Assembly (NCBI RefSeq): GCF_001536285.1
Contig: NZ_FAOZ01000022.1
Coordinates: forward strand, 1 to 64,000
Direction: 5' to 3'
DNA from: Parafrankia irregularis
Lineage (GTDB): Bacteria > Actinomycetota > Actinomycetes > Frankiales > Frankiaceae
Length of the DNA: 64,000 bases
A model generated the notes under the pieces. The model made no database searches and was not told where the DNA came from. It saw nothing but the letters and a program-made list of their open reading frames with translations. A program made the position numbers and the translations under genes. This document shows, piece by piece, positions 9,532 through 18,454 of this stretch. Each line of letters opens with the position of its first letter. Position 1 is the stretch's first letter.

Positions 9532-10082
9532 TCGCACGCGACGCCGTCGCGGTCCCGGTCAAGCTTGGTGCTGTAGCCCGGCTGACCCGCATAGAGCGGG
9601 GCGGCGCCGGCCGCGTGTGCCTCGGCACAGGATGCGAAGGAGACAGCGGCCGGCGCGGGCTCCGCTGGCGGCGGCGCCTGCGTGGTTTGTGGTGCAGCCT
9701 GGACCGGAGCAGGTGCCGGAGGCGGCGCCTGCTGCTGCACCACCTGGGTCGGGGCGGGAGCGGGAGCCTGTTGCTGGACCGGCTGCGTCGAGGCGGCAGC
9801 AGGAGGTGGTGCGGCCTCCGTGGTGGCAGAGGGCACTGGAGCGGGATCGCTCGGCGCCGGGGAAACCAGGCTCGGCGACGCACTCGGTGTCGCGGACGTC
9901 GTTGGCGTCGTTGACGCGGTGACCTTCGCCGGACTACTCACTGGCGTCTCCTCGGGCGGCGATCCCGCCAGAGAGCCGATCAGGAGCAGCAGCAGGAAGA
10001 CCCCGATGACCCCACTGGCTATCGGATGTCGACGGATCCAGGCGAGAACCCGGAAACCCAGCGCCGACGATTGACGCGACAT
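9528..10082 (-). CDS. Membrane-anchored excalibur calcium-binding domain protein
   Basis: A 184-residue protein with a short cytoplasmic N-terminus, one transmembrane helix (GVIGVFLLLLLIGSLAG, about residues 20-37), a long Pro/Ala/Gln-rich extracellular linker and a C-terminal excalibur domain: FASCAEAHAAG ... YSTKLDRDRDGVACE. The DRDxDGxAC end is the calcium-binding loop of this domain, found on actinobacterial surface proteins and nucleases. No nuclease domain is present. It is the first gene of an operon with the lipoprotein, which starts inside its stop codon. Confidence 0.85.
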   Translation of the reverse strand: MSRQSSALGFRVLAWIRRHPIASGVIGVFLLLLLIGSLAGSPPEETPVSSPAKVTASTTPTTSATPSASPSLVSPAPSDPAPVPSATTEAAPPPAAASTQPVQQQAPAPAPTQVVQQQAPPPAPAPVQAAPQTTQAPPPAEPAPAAVSFASCAEAHAAGAAPLYAGQPGYSTKLDRDRDGVACE

Positions 10083-10509
10083 GTTGTGATCCCCCCTGCT
10101 CGTCCACCCCCGTGGGACAAGCGGCGAGCAGAGTAGCGGACCACCCGAAAGCACACAGCTACCGGGTAGCTCCACAATGAGGACGCCCCTCGGAGCGCGA
10201 GCTGCAGGGCAGACCCACCAACCCGCTCTACAAGATCAAGATCAGGTCCTGCTCCAGATCAGAAACGGACCCGCATAGCCAGCTCCACCCGGCAACATCG
10301 TCGCCAGCTCCCCCGTAGGTAACTGGACAGGTGAGTGGGCGCGCGAACGTGACGCAGCCCCGCCGGCAGCGACGACTCGGCACCGGAGCGGGGTGGTCCG
10401 GGTCTGCCCACCGGACCGGATCCGGGTTCGGACCCGAGGGATCCGTTTCCGGACCGATTGTTCTGGTGGGGGATTTCTCGGGTGGGTGGTACGTCCTGAA
10501 CCGGCCGTG
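10083..10509. other. Intergenic, between excalibur gene and second FxLD methyltransferase
   Basis: No gene is supported. The stretch holds the promoter region of the minus-strand excalibur gene and the 3' end of the minus-strand methyltransferase. A short imperfect repeat of GATCA/AGATCA occurs around 10227-10262. No hairpin with a clear T-run was found. Confidence 0.4.
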
Positions 10510-11748
10510 TCAGCCCGCGACCGGCCAGGAAATCGAGACCAGGCCGTGGGTCTTCGCCAGCGCGGCCGTGCCCTCGCCGGCCGGCGGACGGTCGGTGCCC
10601 GTCGGCCAGTAGGCGAAGGTCGGGGCCGGTCCGCCCCGTGCCTGGCGATCCCAGGCCTGGATCTGCTCGACGAGCACGGTGGCAGCGGCCTCGCCGTACG
10701 GGCCGTACGCCCGCCCGCCGAACTCGACACCGGCGCCGTCCAGCGCCGGGCGCACCGCCGGATAGGCGAACGAGTCGTCCTGCACGGTACCGAAGGGGAA
10801 CCAGCTCTTGCGTTCAGCGGCCAGGTCGGTTCCCTCGTCCGCCGCCAGCCGGCAGAAGCCCGGCAGGAAGCACGCGAACCATAGGTGCAGGTCGGCGAAC
10901 GACACGCCGTTACGGATCGTGACCTCGGACCACACCTCGGTCCGAGGTGTCGCCAGGACACCGTCCAGAAGATCCAGGTCCTGGGGTGGGTTGGCGTCGA
11001 AACGCAGCCTGACGTGGCGGCCGTGCCCGTCTGGCAGAAGGAAGACCCGCTCGTCGTGGGCACCGGCGCCCTGCATGGGAACGAACCCGCACACCTCGGC
11101 CGAGGTGCTCACCAGGTGATCGCCGTCGCGGCGGAACCCGATCGACCGGGTGATCCCGTTCATCCGTAGCGGTACGACGATCCGGCCGTCCTCGGCCAGC
11201 TGCGCGAGCCACGCCGGCGAGAGGTCCCAGGCGCCGGCCGTCACCAGGATCGCGTCGACCCGGTCGCCGAGCTCGGCAACGCCGTCCTCCGCGTCGGTGA
11301 GGATGACCGTGACCCGGTCCGTGTATCCGGTCGCCTCCAGAAGTGCGCGGGCCCGCTCGGTCACCTCGGGATCGATGTCCACGCTGATCACTCGGCCCGA
11401 CGGGCCGACGATCTCGGCGAGGAGCGCGGCGTTGTAGCCGCTGGACCCGATCTCGATCACGCTCATCCCGAGGCCGAGCCCGGCCTGTTCGATCATCCGA
11501 GCCTGGATGAACGGCGCACTGATCGACGAGATGATCACACCATCCGCGGCCCACTTGATCGCCACCGAGTCATCGGAGTTGTAAGCAACCTCCAGCGAGG
11601 TGCCCTCGGGCACGAACAGATGCCGCGGCACGGCGCGAAACGCCCGCTCCACCTCCAGTGAGGTGATCATGCCGGTCACGCAAAGCTTGTCCACCAGCGC
11701 ATTGCGGACCTCCGCCGCCCTGTCCGAGTCGCTGGGCGTGCCAATCAT
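10510..11748 (-). CDS. Second PIMT-like methyltransferase, FxLD system type
   Basis: A 412-residue methyltransferase with the same layout as the cluster enzyme at 5355: PIMT-like N-terminal half, then an extension with CGFVPM, WSEVTI and YWPTG. The glycine loop reads EIGSSGYNAALLA, one residue shorter than EIGAGTGYNAALLA in the first copy, so the two are distinct subtypes rather than a recent duplication. No precursor, LanB or LanC stands next to it. ATG 11748 is given as start, but GGGAGG lies 7 bases before an in-frame TTG at 11757, which may be the true start. It may act on the same precursor or on one elsewhere. Confidence 0.88.
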   Translation of the reverse strand: MIGTPSDSDRAAEVRNALVDKLCVTGMITSLEVERAFRAVPRHLFVPEGTSLEVAYNSDDSVAIKWAADGVIISSISAPFIQARMIEQAGLGLGMSVIEIGSSGYNAALLAEIVGPSGRVISVDIDPEVTERARALLEATGYTDRVTVILTDAEDGVAELGDRVDAILVTAGAWDLSPAWLAQLAEDGRIVVPLRMNGITRSIGFRRDGDHLVSTSAEVCGFVPMQGAGAHDERVFLLPDGHGRHVRLRFDANPPQDLDLLDGVLATPRTEVWSEVTIRNGVSFADLHLWFACFLPGFCRLAADEGTDLAAERKSWFPFGTVQDDSFAYPAVRPALDGAGVEFGGRAYGPYGEAAATVLVEQIQAWDRQARGGPAPTFAYWPTGTDRPPAGEGTAALAKTHGLVSISWPVAG

Positions 11749-12041
11749 CTGAGTCAACGAAGATCCTCCCGGGCGGTCTCGCCCCAGCTTCGCGGCGCCA
11801 CAGACGGAAGATCGTCTGCGCTCCGGCGGTGTGCGTTGCAACGACCGCCCATGCCGAGGCGCGACTCATTCCCCGGACAGGGAAGATTCGACCTCGACTG
11901 CGCATAGGCTCCTGAGCTGCGGAAACGATGACCGAAGCCCCCACCGATTCGGCGTATAGGCCACAGATGCGAGTCGGAAAGTTCGCCAGCCGGTCCGTCT
12001 ACCACGCGGGCCAACAATTCTCGACCGGGTCACGTTCAGGG

Positions 12042-12551
12042 TCACTGCGGAAGCCCCGAGGCGAGATCGGGGATACCGGAGGTGAGGAGACGGTGCAGGG
12101 CGGCACCGGGGTGGCGAGGCAACGGGCGAATGGGGACGGCGAAGTACTCGGGTTCATCGAAGACGGGCTCGCCGTTGGGACGGCGAGCGAACTCGACCCG
12201 GCCGTAGTCGATGCCATCGCCGTTGTCGTAGCTCATCCAGCTGATCGTCTCGGTCTCGCCAGGCTGGAGAGGGGCAGTGAACAGGGGGCGGGCCTGGATG
12301 GTGTCGCCGTCGTCGTACCAGACATGTGGGACGGCGAAGACCCACCGGTGAACGCGGATGGCCTGCGCCTGGGTCGCCACGCGGACCTCGAACGCGAGGC
12401 TCGTCGCCCAGCTGGTCAGATAGTCGTAGTCGCTGAGGATCAAGGTCCGATCGCCGCGCAACCCAACGATGGCCGGAAAATCGCCCGCGCGGACCGCGCG
12501 CTGCACACGGGCGGTGATGTCCTCGACCAGGGCCCCAGTTTCACTGTCCAT
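12042..12551 (-). CDS. Hypothetical protein downstream of the CBASS operon
   Basis: A 169-residue acidic protein of unrecognised family. It is predicted soluble, with many aromatic residues (RVHRWVFAVPHVWYDDGD, SWMSYDNGDGIDYGRVEF), no signal peptide or membrane segment, and no JAMM motif (HxH...D), so it is not the CBASS Cap3 protease. GGAAGGA stands about 10 bases before the ATG at 12551. It is 359 bases from the end of cap2 on the same strand. That gap makes an operon with CBASS uncertain. Confidence 0.6.
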   Translation of the reverse strand: MDSETGALVEDITARVQRAVRAGDFPAIVGLRGDRTLILSDYDYLTSWATSLAFEVRVATQAQAIRVHRWVFAVPHVWYDDGDTIQARPLFTAPLQPGETETISWMSYDNGDGIDYGRVEFARRPNGEPVFDEPEYFAVPIRPLPRHPGAALHRLLTSGIPDLASGLPQ

Positions 12552-12910
12552 AGCCCAGTCCTTCCTTCCGTGGTGTCGGCATATCCGGCGGATACACCGC
12601 AGGGGTGATCACGCCCCTTCACCACTGATGCGCTGTGGCGTCGGGCCCGACCGTCCGCGACACGCGCTAGTTTCTCCGCCTGCATGCCCTGGGCTGCTCT
12701 GCCGCTTCTCGTCGTCGGCCTGGTAGGGCGGTCATCGCGGCCGAACTGTCCGGCGGTCGCCGACTGGTCCTGCAACCCGACCTCCGGTTCAGCGACAGCA
12801 TGGCCGGACTCCGGTCAGGCCGCATGCAGCTGCCGGTCGAGGCTGGCGCGGGTATCGGCTGAGGTGAGTGGAGAGGCCGGGGACAGGTCGGGCGGATTAG
12901 CCACCTCGCG
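12552..12910. other. Intergenic, 3' of cap2
   Basis: No gene or clear terminator is seen between cap2 and the small hypothetical gene. Open frames here are short and do not show a recognisable domain. Confidence 0.4.
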
Positions 12911-14653
12911 TCAGACAGCGGGCACGAAGTGGCGAAAGGGTTCTGCGGGCGAGTGAGGCAGTCCGATCAGATGGGTGCCGGATACCGGTTCGGTGCTCGC
13001 TAGGTAGCTGCCGAGTATGGAGGTCAGACTGGCGGCAACAGCGGCGGTGTCAGCGGCCGAACCATGGAAGGTGGGTACGGAGCAGCCCCGGGTGGGGATG
13101 AGCTCGTCGCCTGGGGGCAGATCCCTCCAAAAGGTATGGAAGGCTTCGAGCTCGCCGTCGGCGCTGATCTTCTCGCCGGCGCGCTGGTCGATCGTGTTCG
13201 GCCCGGAGGGGTTCGTCCGGTCGCTGACGGTGAGTAGCCCAAGGGTGCTGGTTCTCGCGTCGGTCGCGACTTGAGCGAGCAGCGGGCGACCTGGCATCGG
13301 CGCGAGGTCGTCGAGGAGCTGGCCGATGGCGCGGGAGACGGTGGCGTCGAGGACGAGGTCGGCGTCGAGGATCGACGCGATGGCACCTGGGACAAGACCG
13401 ACGTGCGCCTCGACCTCCAGATCGTCGCGGATCGCGGCAAGGCGCTTTCGCAGTGCTTCTGCCTTCGCTGTGCCGATGTCTTCCTCGGTGAAGTCCTGAC
13501 GCACCAGCAGGCCTCCGGTGACGGTGCCGGGGTCGCAGAGGATCAGACGTTTGGCGCCGGCGCGGGCGATGAACTCGGCGATCCAGGATCCGAGGCCGCC
13601 GCACCCCCAGACGTGGATCGTCTTCCCCTGATAGGCGTTGGCGGGACGGTTAGCGTCGCGTCGGGTTGTGACGCTGTCCCGTTCGTCGGACACGGCGCAC
13701 CACTCCACGGGTGTCTGGTGGTCGATCTCGCCCGCCCCAATGCTGATCACCGGGGTGGTGCGCTGACGGACGAGCCGACGCAGTTCGTCGGCCGCCGTGG
13801 CGGGCACCTGGCCTGCGAGAAGGTGAGGAGGGCCGCCGACGGGGTGCGGGATCGCGAGGATGAACGTCTGCGGCGTGCCCTCCTGGTTTCGAGCAGCGGC
13901 AGCCGCGAGAGCCGTGAGGAAGGGCACCGATTGCGCCCGCGGCCGCCATGCGCCGAAAGCTCCAGGCCTGACTGCGGTGTCGAGCAGCTCCAGAAGGCCC
14001 CGCAGTCGGCTCCCTGCTCCGAGAGGCAGGGGATCTGCCAGCTGGAAGACCACGGTTCGGTGTCGTCCGGTGTGATCGTCGCTGTAGCAGAGGTCGTGTC
14101 GATGTGGAGAACGCACGGCGAGGTAGGCAGGCTGGGCCGTGAGCGCCATGCCGGATTCACGGATGACGATCGTGGGGATGCCCGGTGTGCGGTGCAGGAT
14201 CCCGCCGACCGCGTGGAAGAGGGCTACCTCGGGGTTGAACCGCGCAGCTGCCGCGTCCGCGAGCCAGTCGTGCAGCCGGTCGATCGCGCTGGCGAATCCG
14301 CGCCGAGGGTCCCATTCCCTCGCCGAGTCAAGGTAGATACACAGTCGTCGTCCCTGCAGCACGTGCGGGTAACCCAGGAATCGACCATGATCGACCTCGA
14401 CGACCGGAGGCGACAGCTGACTGGCGCCGATCCTCAGAAGGAACTCCTCCTTCTCGCGTAGGGGAAGACCACGTGGGGCGCGGGGCAGGCCGCCTGTTCG
14501 TAGCCGGATGCGGGCCTCGACGAGCCCGCCGTCAGTCAGCCGCGGGTGGTCGAGCAGCTGGAACTCGTTTGGGAAGTCAGCGGCGACCGCGCGCAGTTCA
14601 CGGATGGCCGACTGCTGCCAGTCTGTGAACTCGGCACGTCTCCGTCTCGTCAC
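12911..14653 (-). CDS. cap2: CBASS Cap2-like E2-E1 fusion conjugation enzyme
   Basis: A 580-residue protein. Residues 1-160 form a ubiquitin-conjugating E2-like domain with candidate catalytic Cys105 in GRRLCIYLDS. From about residue 340 a ThiF/E1 adenylation domain follows, with VWGCGGLGSWIAEFIARAG (nucleotide loop) and ILCDPG. Near the end, TRGCSVPTFHG places the E1 transfer Cys at about 524. Cap2 joins the C-terminus of the CD-NTase to target proteins by a ubiquitin-like relay and primes it for second-messenger synthesis. The GTG start at 14653 is 15 bases after the CD-NTase stop, in one operon. No JAB domain is fused. Confidence 0.9.
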   Translation of the reverse strand: MTRRRRAEFTDWQQSAIRELRAVAADFPNEFQLLDHPRLTDGGLVEARIRLRTGGLPRAPRGLPLREKEEFLLRIGASQLSPPVVEVDHGRFLGYPHVLQGRRLCIYLDSAREWDPRRGFASAIDRLHDWLADAAAARFNPEVALFHAVGGILHRTPGIPTIVIRESGMALTAQPAYLAVRSPHRHDLCYSDDHTGRHRTVVFQLADPLPLGAGSRLRGLLELLDTAVRPGAFGAWRPRAQSVPFLTALAAAAARNQEGTPQTFILAIPHPVGGPPHLLAGQVPATAADELRRLVRQRTTPVISIGAGEIDHQTPVEWCAVSDERDSVTTRRDANRPANAYQGKTIHVWGCGGLGSWIAEFIARAGAKRLILCDPGTVTGGLLVRQDFTEEDIGTAKAEALRKRLAAIRDDLEVEAHVGLVPGAIASILDADLVLDATVSRAIGQLLDDLAPMPGRPLLAQVATDARTSTLGLLTVSDRTNPSGPNTIDQRAGEKISADGELEAFHTFWRDLPPGDELIPTRGCSVPTFHGSAADTAAVAASLTSILGSYLASTEPVSGTHLIGLPHSPAEPFRHFVPAV

Positions 14654-14668
14654 CGGTCGCGCGCCTCG

Positions 14669-15697
14669 CTACCCGGCTCGGCCCGAGCGGCCGGACGAGG
14701 AGATGCCCGGGGGCTTGATGCCGTCGGTGATTCGACCCGCGACCCCGGCGGTGCCGAACTTGCTGCTGGCCGACGAGGTCTTCGGAGCCTGGAACTTGTC
14801 CCCGAAGAGCTCCTGCCACTTCTTGACGCTCTTCTCTTCGTCAGTCTCGAGGTAGGCCTCACGGATCTCAGCCGCGTGGACGTGGATGCGAGCGCGGAAG
14901 TAGGAGTAGGTCGTCTGGTCCCATCGATGGTCGAAGGTGACCAACGGGTTCGACGGGTCGACGATGGACGGCTTAGTCAGGCGGGCCTGCAGCCACACGT
15001 CCAGATCGCTGACCAGGTGCAGCAGGGCGGTCGGTAGATCCTGATAGTAGCCCGGGTCACCAATCTTCTTCCAGGCGGCGACCTGTTCGCCGAGGAGGGT
15101 GGTGATGAGGATCGACTTGGTGCCGGTGAAGGAGTTCTTGTGGTCGCGCAGGAACTTCAAGAGACGGATCACCTTGCGCAGGTTGCCGTCGGCGATCTTG
15201 TCCCGCTCCTTCATCCACGCGGTGAAGCCGTCCGGGTTGGTCGTCTCGAACTGGTTGAGGTCCCGGTTGATGATCACCTGGCGACCGTCGGCGAGGATCA
15301 CGTACGGGACGACGTCGACGTGCATCTCGTGGTCCGCGTACTCAATGTAGACACAGCGGCACTTTCGGCCGTGTGGCATGCCACCGTACCGCGAGTGGTG
15401 GTGGATGACCTCCCAGACAGCGTTGCTGTACTCCCGTACGTTGTCTGACCAGACAGCTTCCTCCTTCATCTGGAGGAGGAAATCAGCGTCGAACGGCTTG
15501 CCATTCTGCGGACTAATGATCGTCTCCTGAGCCCAGGAGCCCTGCGGGATCTTTTTGATTAGGCGCGGGCCGAGCTCAGGATCCGCGCTGAGGGCCGTGT
15601 AAATGGCGTCGACACGGGCGGCGAGCAGGTCCAGCTTCGGCTGGCTGAGGTTGACCGTGTTCTTCAAGAAGCTGTTGAAGTAGTCGGTGTGCTTCAC
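14669..15697 (-). CDS. CBASS CD-NTase (cGAS/DncV-like nucleotidyltransferase)
   Basis: A 342-residue enzyme that makes a cyclic oligonucleotide alarm signal on phage infection. The polymerase-beta active site is intact: G53-S54 in QGSWAQE, the metal pair D70 and D72 in PFDADFLLQ, and the third acidic residue D128 in MHVDVVPYV. The C-terminus from about residue 300 is flexible, Ser/Gly-rich and ends in Arg-Ala-Gly. This is as expected for a tail that Cap2 activates and conjugates like ubiquitin. Start is GTG 15697 (ATG absent). It lies between the effector and cap2 on the same strand. The nucleotide product cannot be told from sequence alone. Confidence 0.92.
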   Translation of the reverse strand: MKHTDYFNSFLKNTVNLSQPKLDLLAARVDAIYTALSADPELGPRLIKKIPQGSWAQETIISPQNGKPFDADFLLQMKEEAVWSDNVREYSNAVWEVIHHHSRYGGMPHGRKCRCVYIEYADHEMHVDVVPYVILADGRQVIINRDLNQFETTNPDGFTAWMKERDKIADGNLRKVIRLLKFLRDHKNSFTGTKSILITTLLGEQVAAWKKIGDPGYYQDLPTALLHLVSDLDVWLQARLTKPSIVDPSNPLVTFDHRWDQTTYSYFRARIHVHAAEIREAYLETDEEKSVKKWQELFGDKFQAPKTSSASSKFGTAGVAGRITDGIKPPGISSSGRSGRAG

Positions 15698-15788
15698 GGA
15701 ACGTTTCCCTGGGGTGATCGTGGGTGAGAAGGAGCCGGCATCTACGATCCGGCCGGGGACGCGCGGGAGAGGTCGGAGCCCTGGTCGG

Positions 15789-16958
15789 TCAGGTGTTGAC
15801 CTCGACGGCGCTCACGTAGGTGTCGTTCTGCCGCTCGTACACCTCGACGGGCGGCTGGGCGCCACGCATGAAGGCGCGTCCCATCTCGATGGCGGCGCTC
15901 AGCGGTGTGGCGGCGACGAGATGCCATCGCGTGGCTCGGGGGCACGTCGTCTCGACCTCGGCGAGCAGGCTCCGCCAGCGGTCAGCGAAGTTCCGCAGCG
16001 TGTCTGGATGCGAGACGAGCCGAGGGCCAAACAGATCGCCCTGCGGTCGAATCTCAACGTACGGCAGCCCCTGCAGCGGCTCCGGCAGCTTGAGCCTCTG
16101 GACCTCGGCCGTCAGCGAGGCGGCGAGGACGACCTCTCCGGCCGCGGTGGAGTCGAGGGCGGCGCGGATGGTGAAGTCGTGGATTTCGGCGGTCTCGTCC
16201 CAGCGCCAGCCTTGATCTCCGTCCCGATGCTTCTGGTAGAGGCGGGTGTCGGTCTTGTCGTCGAGCCGGGAACCCAGGTAGACGAGCAGCGGGATCGGCG
16301 CGATCGCGAAGATCGACAGATGGTCAACGACGCCGCTCGCGACTGCCTGCTCGACGAGTGCCAAGGTGTGGTCGATCGTCTCCTGGGCAGCAAGCCAGTA
16401 GGAGGAACGACTCGGGTCGCCGGCGAGGTGGCAGGCGAAGTCCCCCTGCCACCGGCCGTCCGCGAGGCCGAGATAGCCGGCGGCCAGCAGCGCGTCGGCT
16501 GTCTGCCGCTGCGAGGCGAAGGCGGTAGCCCCCCGTACGAGACCACCGACCCGGATCGGCGCGGTACGGCGCAGCCCGCCGCTCGTCGCGGCTACCCGCA
16601 CACGGTCCTCATGCCGCGTCTTCAGGTCACGGAGGCGGTCAGTCGTGAAGTACGGAGAGTGATCATCACTGTCGATCAGACGGTGGCAACCGTGACACAG
16701 CAGAAGGAGGTTCTCCTCCGTCTCTCTCTCCGTGAGGTCCTCGACGAGCCCGCGAGGAGAGCCAGGAGTGGCCGTGGCGCCGACATTGTGTGCCAGCTCG
16801 CCAACGAGGACCGTGTGGAGGAAGGTACGGGCCGCGCCGAGCAGGCTGACGGAGCACATGACGCAGCACCCGCCGGCCCGCGCCCAGACAGCGATTCGCA
16901 CCGAGGGCTTGATGTTCCCCCGAGCGACCGCCGTGTCCCGAACCTTCTTAGATGCCAT
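15789..16958 (-). CDS. cap5: CBASS effector Cap5: HNH endonuclease-SAVED fusion
   Basis: A 389-residue effector. The N-terminal HNH nuclease has a zinc set C32/C35 and C88/C91 with the catalytic core H57 (LAHNVG), N83 (EENLLLLC) and H92 (CHGCHRLID). The C-terminal SAVED domain (about 150-389) shows FACHLAGDPSRSSYW, LSIFAIAPIPLLVYLG and WHLVAATPLSAAIEMGRAF. It binds the cyclic nucleotide, and binding makes the nuclease degrade DNA and kill the infected cell. ATG 16958 is chosen; no good Shine-Dalgarno precedes it, and TACCTT seven bases upstream could be the -10 of a leaderless transcript. First gene of the CBASS operon. Confidence 0.93.
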   Translation of the reverse strand: MASKKVRDTAVARGNIKPSVRIAVWARAGGCCVMCSVSLLGAARTFLHTVLVGELAHNVGATATPGSPRGLVEDLTERETEENLLLLCHGCHRLIDSDDHSPYFTTDRLRDLKTRHEDRVRVAATSGGLRRTAPIRVGGLVRGATAFASQRQTADALLAAGYLGLADGRWQGDFACHLAGDPSRSSYWLAAQETIDHTLALVEQAVASGVVDHLSIFAIAPIPLLVYLGSRLDDKTDTRLYQKHRDGDQGWRWDETAEIHDFTIRAALDSTAAGEVVLAASLTAEVQRLKLPEPLQGLPYVEIRPQGDLFGPRLVSHPDTLRNFADRWRSLLAEVETTCPRATRWHLVAATPLSAAIEMGRAFMRGAQPPVEVYERQNDTYVSAVEVNT

Positions 16959-17190
16959 AGATCGGAAGGTATCCGACGGGTCCGACAGAACCGGCTCGCC
17001 GCCCGGTGTACCAGATACATGGCCGCGCCGCCCGATGGACGCAGCCAGCTTCGCCCGGCCCTGGGGAGTGAGGACAACCTCCCCGTCCACCCCGGCGGTC
17101 TTGCGGCCAACGTCACGCTCCGTAACCCGGTGTGGTGGCCCGCCGGGGACTCGAAACCTGGGCTGGCTTACTCCTTCCGATCGGCCGGGT

Positions 17191-17227
17191 TTCTGGTTGC
17201 CTGGGTGCAACACCCAGGCAACCAGAA
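17191..17227 (-). terminator. 17-bp perfect hairpin, terminator-like
   Basis: Arms 17191-17207 and 17211-17227 are perfectly complementary (TTCTGGTTGCCTGGGTG and its complement) around a three-base CAA loop. It begins 20 bases after the stop of the minus-strand replication-relaxation gene (17247) and precedes the CBASS operon on the same strand. It would separate the two transcripts. There is no T-run, as is common for actinomycete terminators. Confidence 0.75.
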
Positions 17228-17246
17228 CCGATCTGGACGGCTACGG

Positions 17247-18281
17247 TCAGGCCGCGTGTTGCTGATGGTCGAGGCCTATGGGGGGCATTGGCTGCGGCGG
17301 GTGAAGGCGGTTGGGACGCCCGGGGAGATTGATCTTGTCTTCGTGGCCTGTGGCGGCGCGGTCCAGGGGCGACCAGACGAGGGACAACTGGCCCAGTCCG
17401 AGGCGACCGGCGCTAGCGCGGGTCAGGGGTAGCCAGCGGACCAGGGTGGCGTCCAGGTGTTGGTCGGGTTCGGCGAGGTCCGCGGCCGTGGTCGCGACGG
17501 GTACCCGTGCGGGCTGGTCGAGGTGGCGCAGCGCATCGACCAGCGCCTCGCGGATCCGGGCCTCCCGGCGGGTCGTGGTGGTCCAGATCAGGAGCGGTGT
17601 GGTGATCCGGGTCTCCTTGGCGAGCTGATGGTAGGTGTCGATCTTGAGGGCGAGGCGGCGTAGCGGTTCGGTGCCGAAGTCCAGCTCGACGAACCACTCG
17701 ATCTCGGCGCCGCCCTGCGCCCAACGGCCGTAGCCGTCCGGGCGGACGATGTCCCCGTACAGTCCCGCGCACCGTTCCTCTGACCACCAGGCCGTGAGTC
17801 GGCCGGTGGCGTCGGGCTGGCGGGCGTGGTGGATCAGCCGGGTGAACATCCCATTGACCGCGACCCGGTGGGCCAGATGCAGGGAGTGGGCGATGCCCAT
17901 GGCCCGGTCGTGCTGGTAACCGATCTTCCTCGGGTCCAGGCCGTCCTCGTGCGCGAGGACGGCGGCGCCAGCGACGTCGAGGACGTAGTGCATGGGCGAC
18001 AGGCCACTGATGGCCAGGGGCTGGAACCGGTCGAGGACCCGCCAGCGGTACAGCTCCAGCAGACGGATGTTCGCCGACCGGCGGGTGACCCAGCCGAGTT
18101 CGACGATCTGGTGGGTGGTCAACACCCGGTGCTCGTGGATCATGCGGGTGATCCACCGGTCCCGTGGGGTCAGGTGGCGGGCCAGCCACAGTTGGTGCTC
18201 ACCGCTGGACACGATGCGGGCGGTGGGTCGGGCGTAGGTGCGGCGGCCGAGGTAGGTCTGCTGCGGAGGGTTCGTGATCAT
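17247..18281 (-). CDS. Replication-relaxation family protein (plasmid/ICE)
   Basis: A 344-residue protein resembling the Replic_Relax family of actinomycete plasmids and integrative elements. It starts with a winged-helix-like region (TPRDRWITRMIHEHRVLTTH, IVELGWVTRRSANIRL) and continues with a nuclease-like core (EIEWFVELDFGTEPLRRLALKIDTY). The family takes part in plasmid replication or relaxation. ATG 18281 is chosen over longer starts because GGGAG stands about 11 bases upstream and homologues begin near the conserved helix-turn-helix. It lies 173 bases after the DUF2637 membrane gene on the same strand, and the pair marks a mobile-element remnant. Confidence 0.8.
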   Translation of the reverse strand: MITNPPQQTYLGRRTYARPTARIVSSGEHQLWLARHLTPRDRWITRMIHEHRVLTTHQIVELGWVTRRSANIRLLELYRWRVLDRFQPLAISGLSPMHYVLDVAGAAVLAHEDGLDPRKIGYQHDRAMGIAHSLHLAHRVAVNGMFTRLIHHARQPDATGRLTAWWSEERCAGLYGDIVRPDGYGRWAQGGAEIEWFVELDFGTEPLRRLALKIDTYHQLAKETRITTPLLIWTTTTRREARIREALVDALRHLDQPARVPVATTAADLAEPDQHLDATLVRWLPLTRASAGRLGLGQLSLVWSPLDRAATGHEDKINLPGRPNRLHPPQPMPPIGLDHQQHAA

Positions 18282-18454
18282 GCGGAGAGGTCTCCCGAGG
18301 GTCGTCAGGCAGGCAGAGATCGACGAACAGGCAGGTAGGAAGGGGCAGATGGCAGGCCAATCCGGAGGTGAGCGGGCAGTCGCATCCGCACCGGGACATC
18401 CCGCCCGCCAACACACGGGGTGCGCGCCAGTCCCACCCGTCGGGGCGGGGACCC

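Noticed and set aside
8828-12041. A second FxLD precursor near the second methyltransferase
   Set aside because: Short frames on both strands were read; none has an FxLD box followed by a Cys/Ser/Thr-rich end.
12042-12551. Cap3 deconjugase of CBASS
   Set aside because: The product lacks the JAMM metal motif and does not resemble a JAB domain.
15687-17432. 581-residue plus-strand open frame
   Set aside because: Antisense to the HNH-SAVED gene and the hairpin region; low-complexity product.
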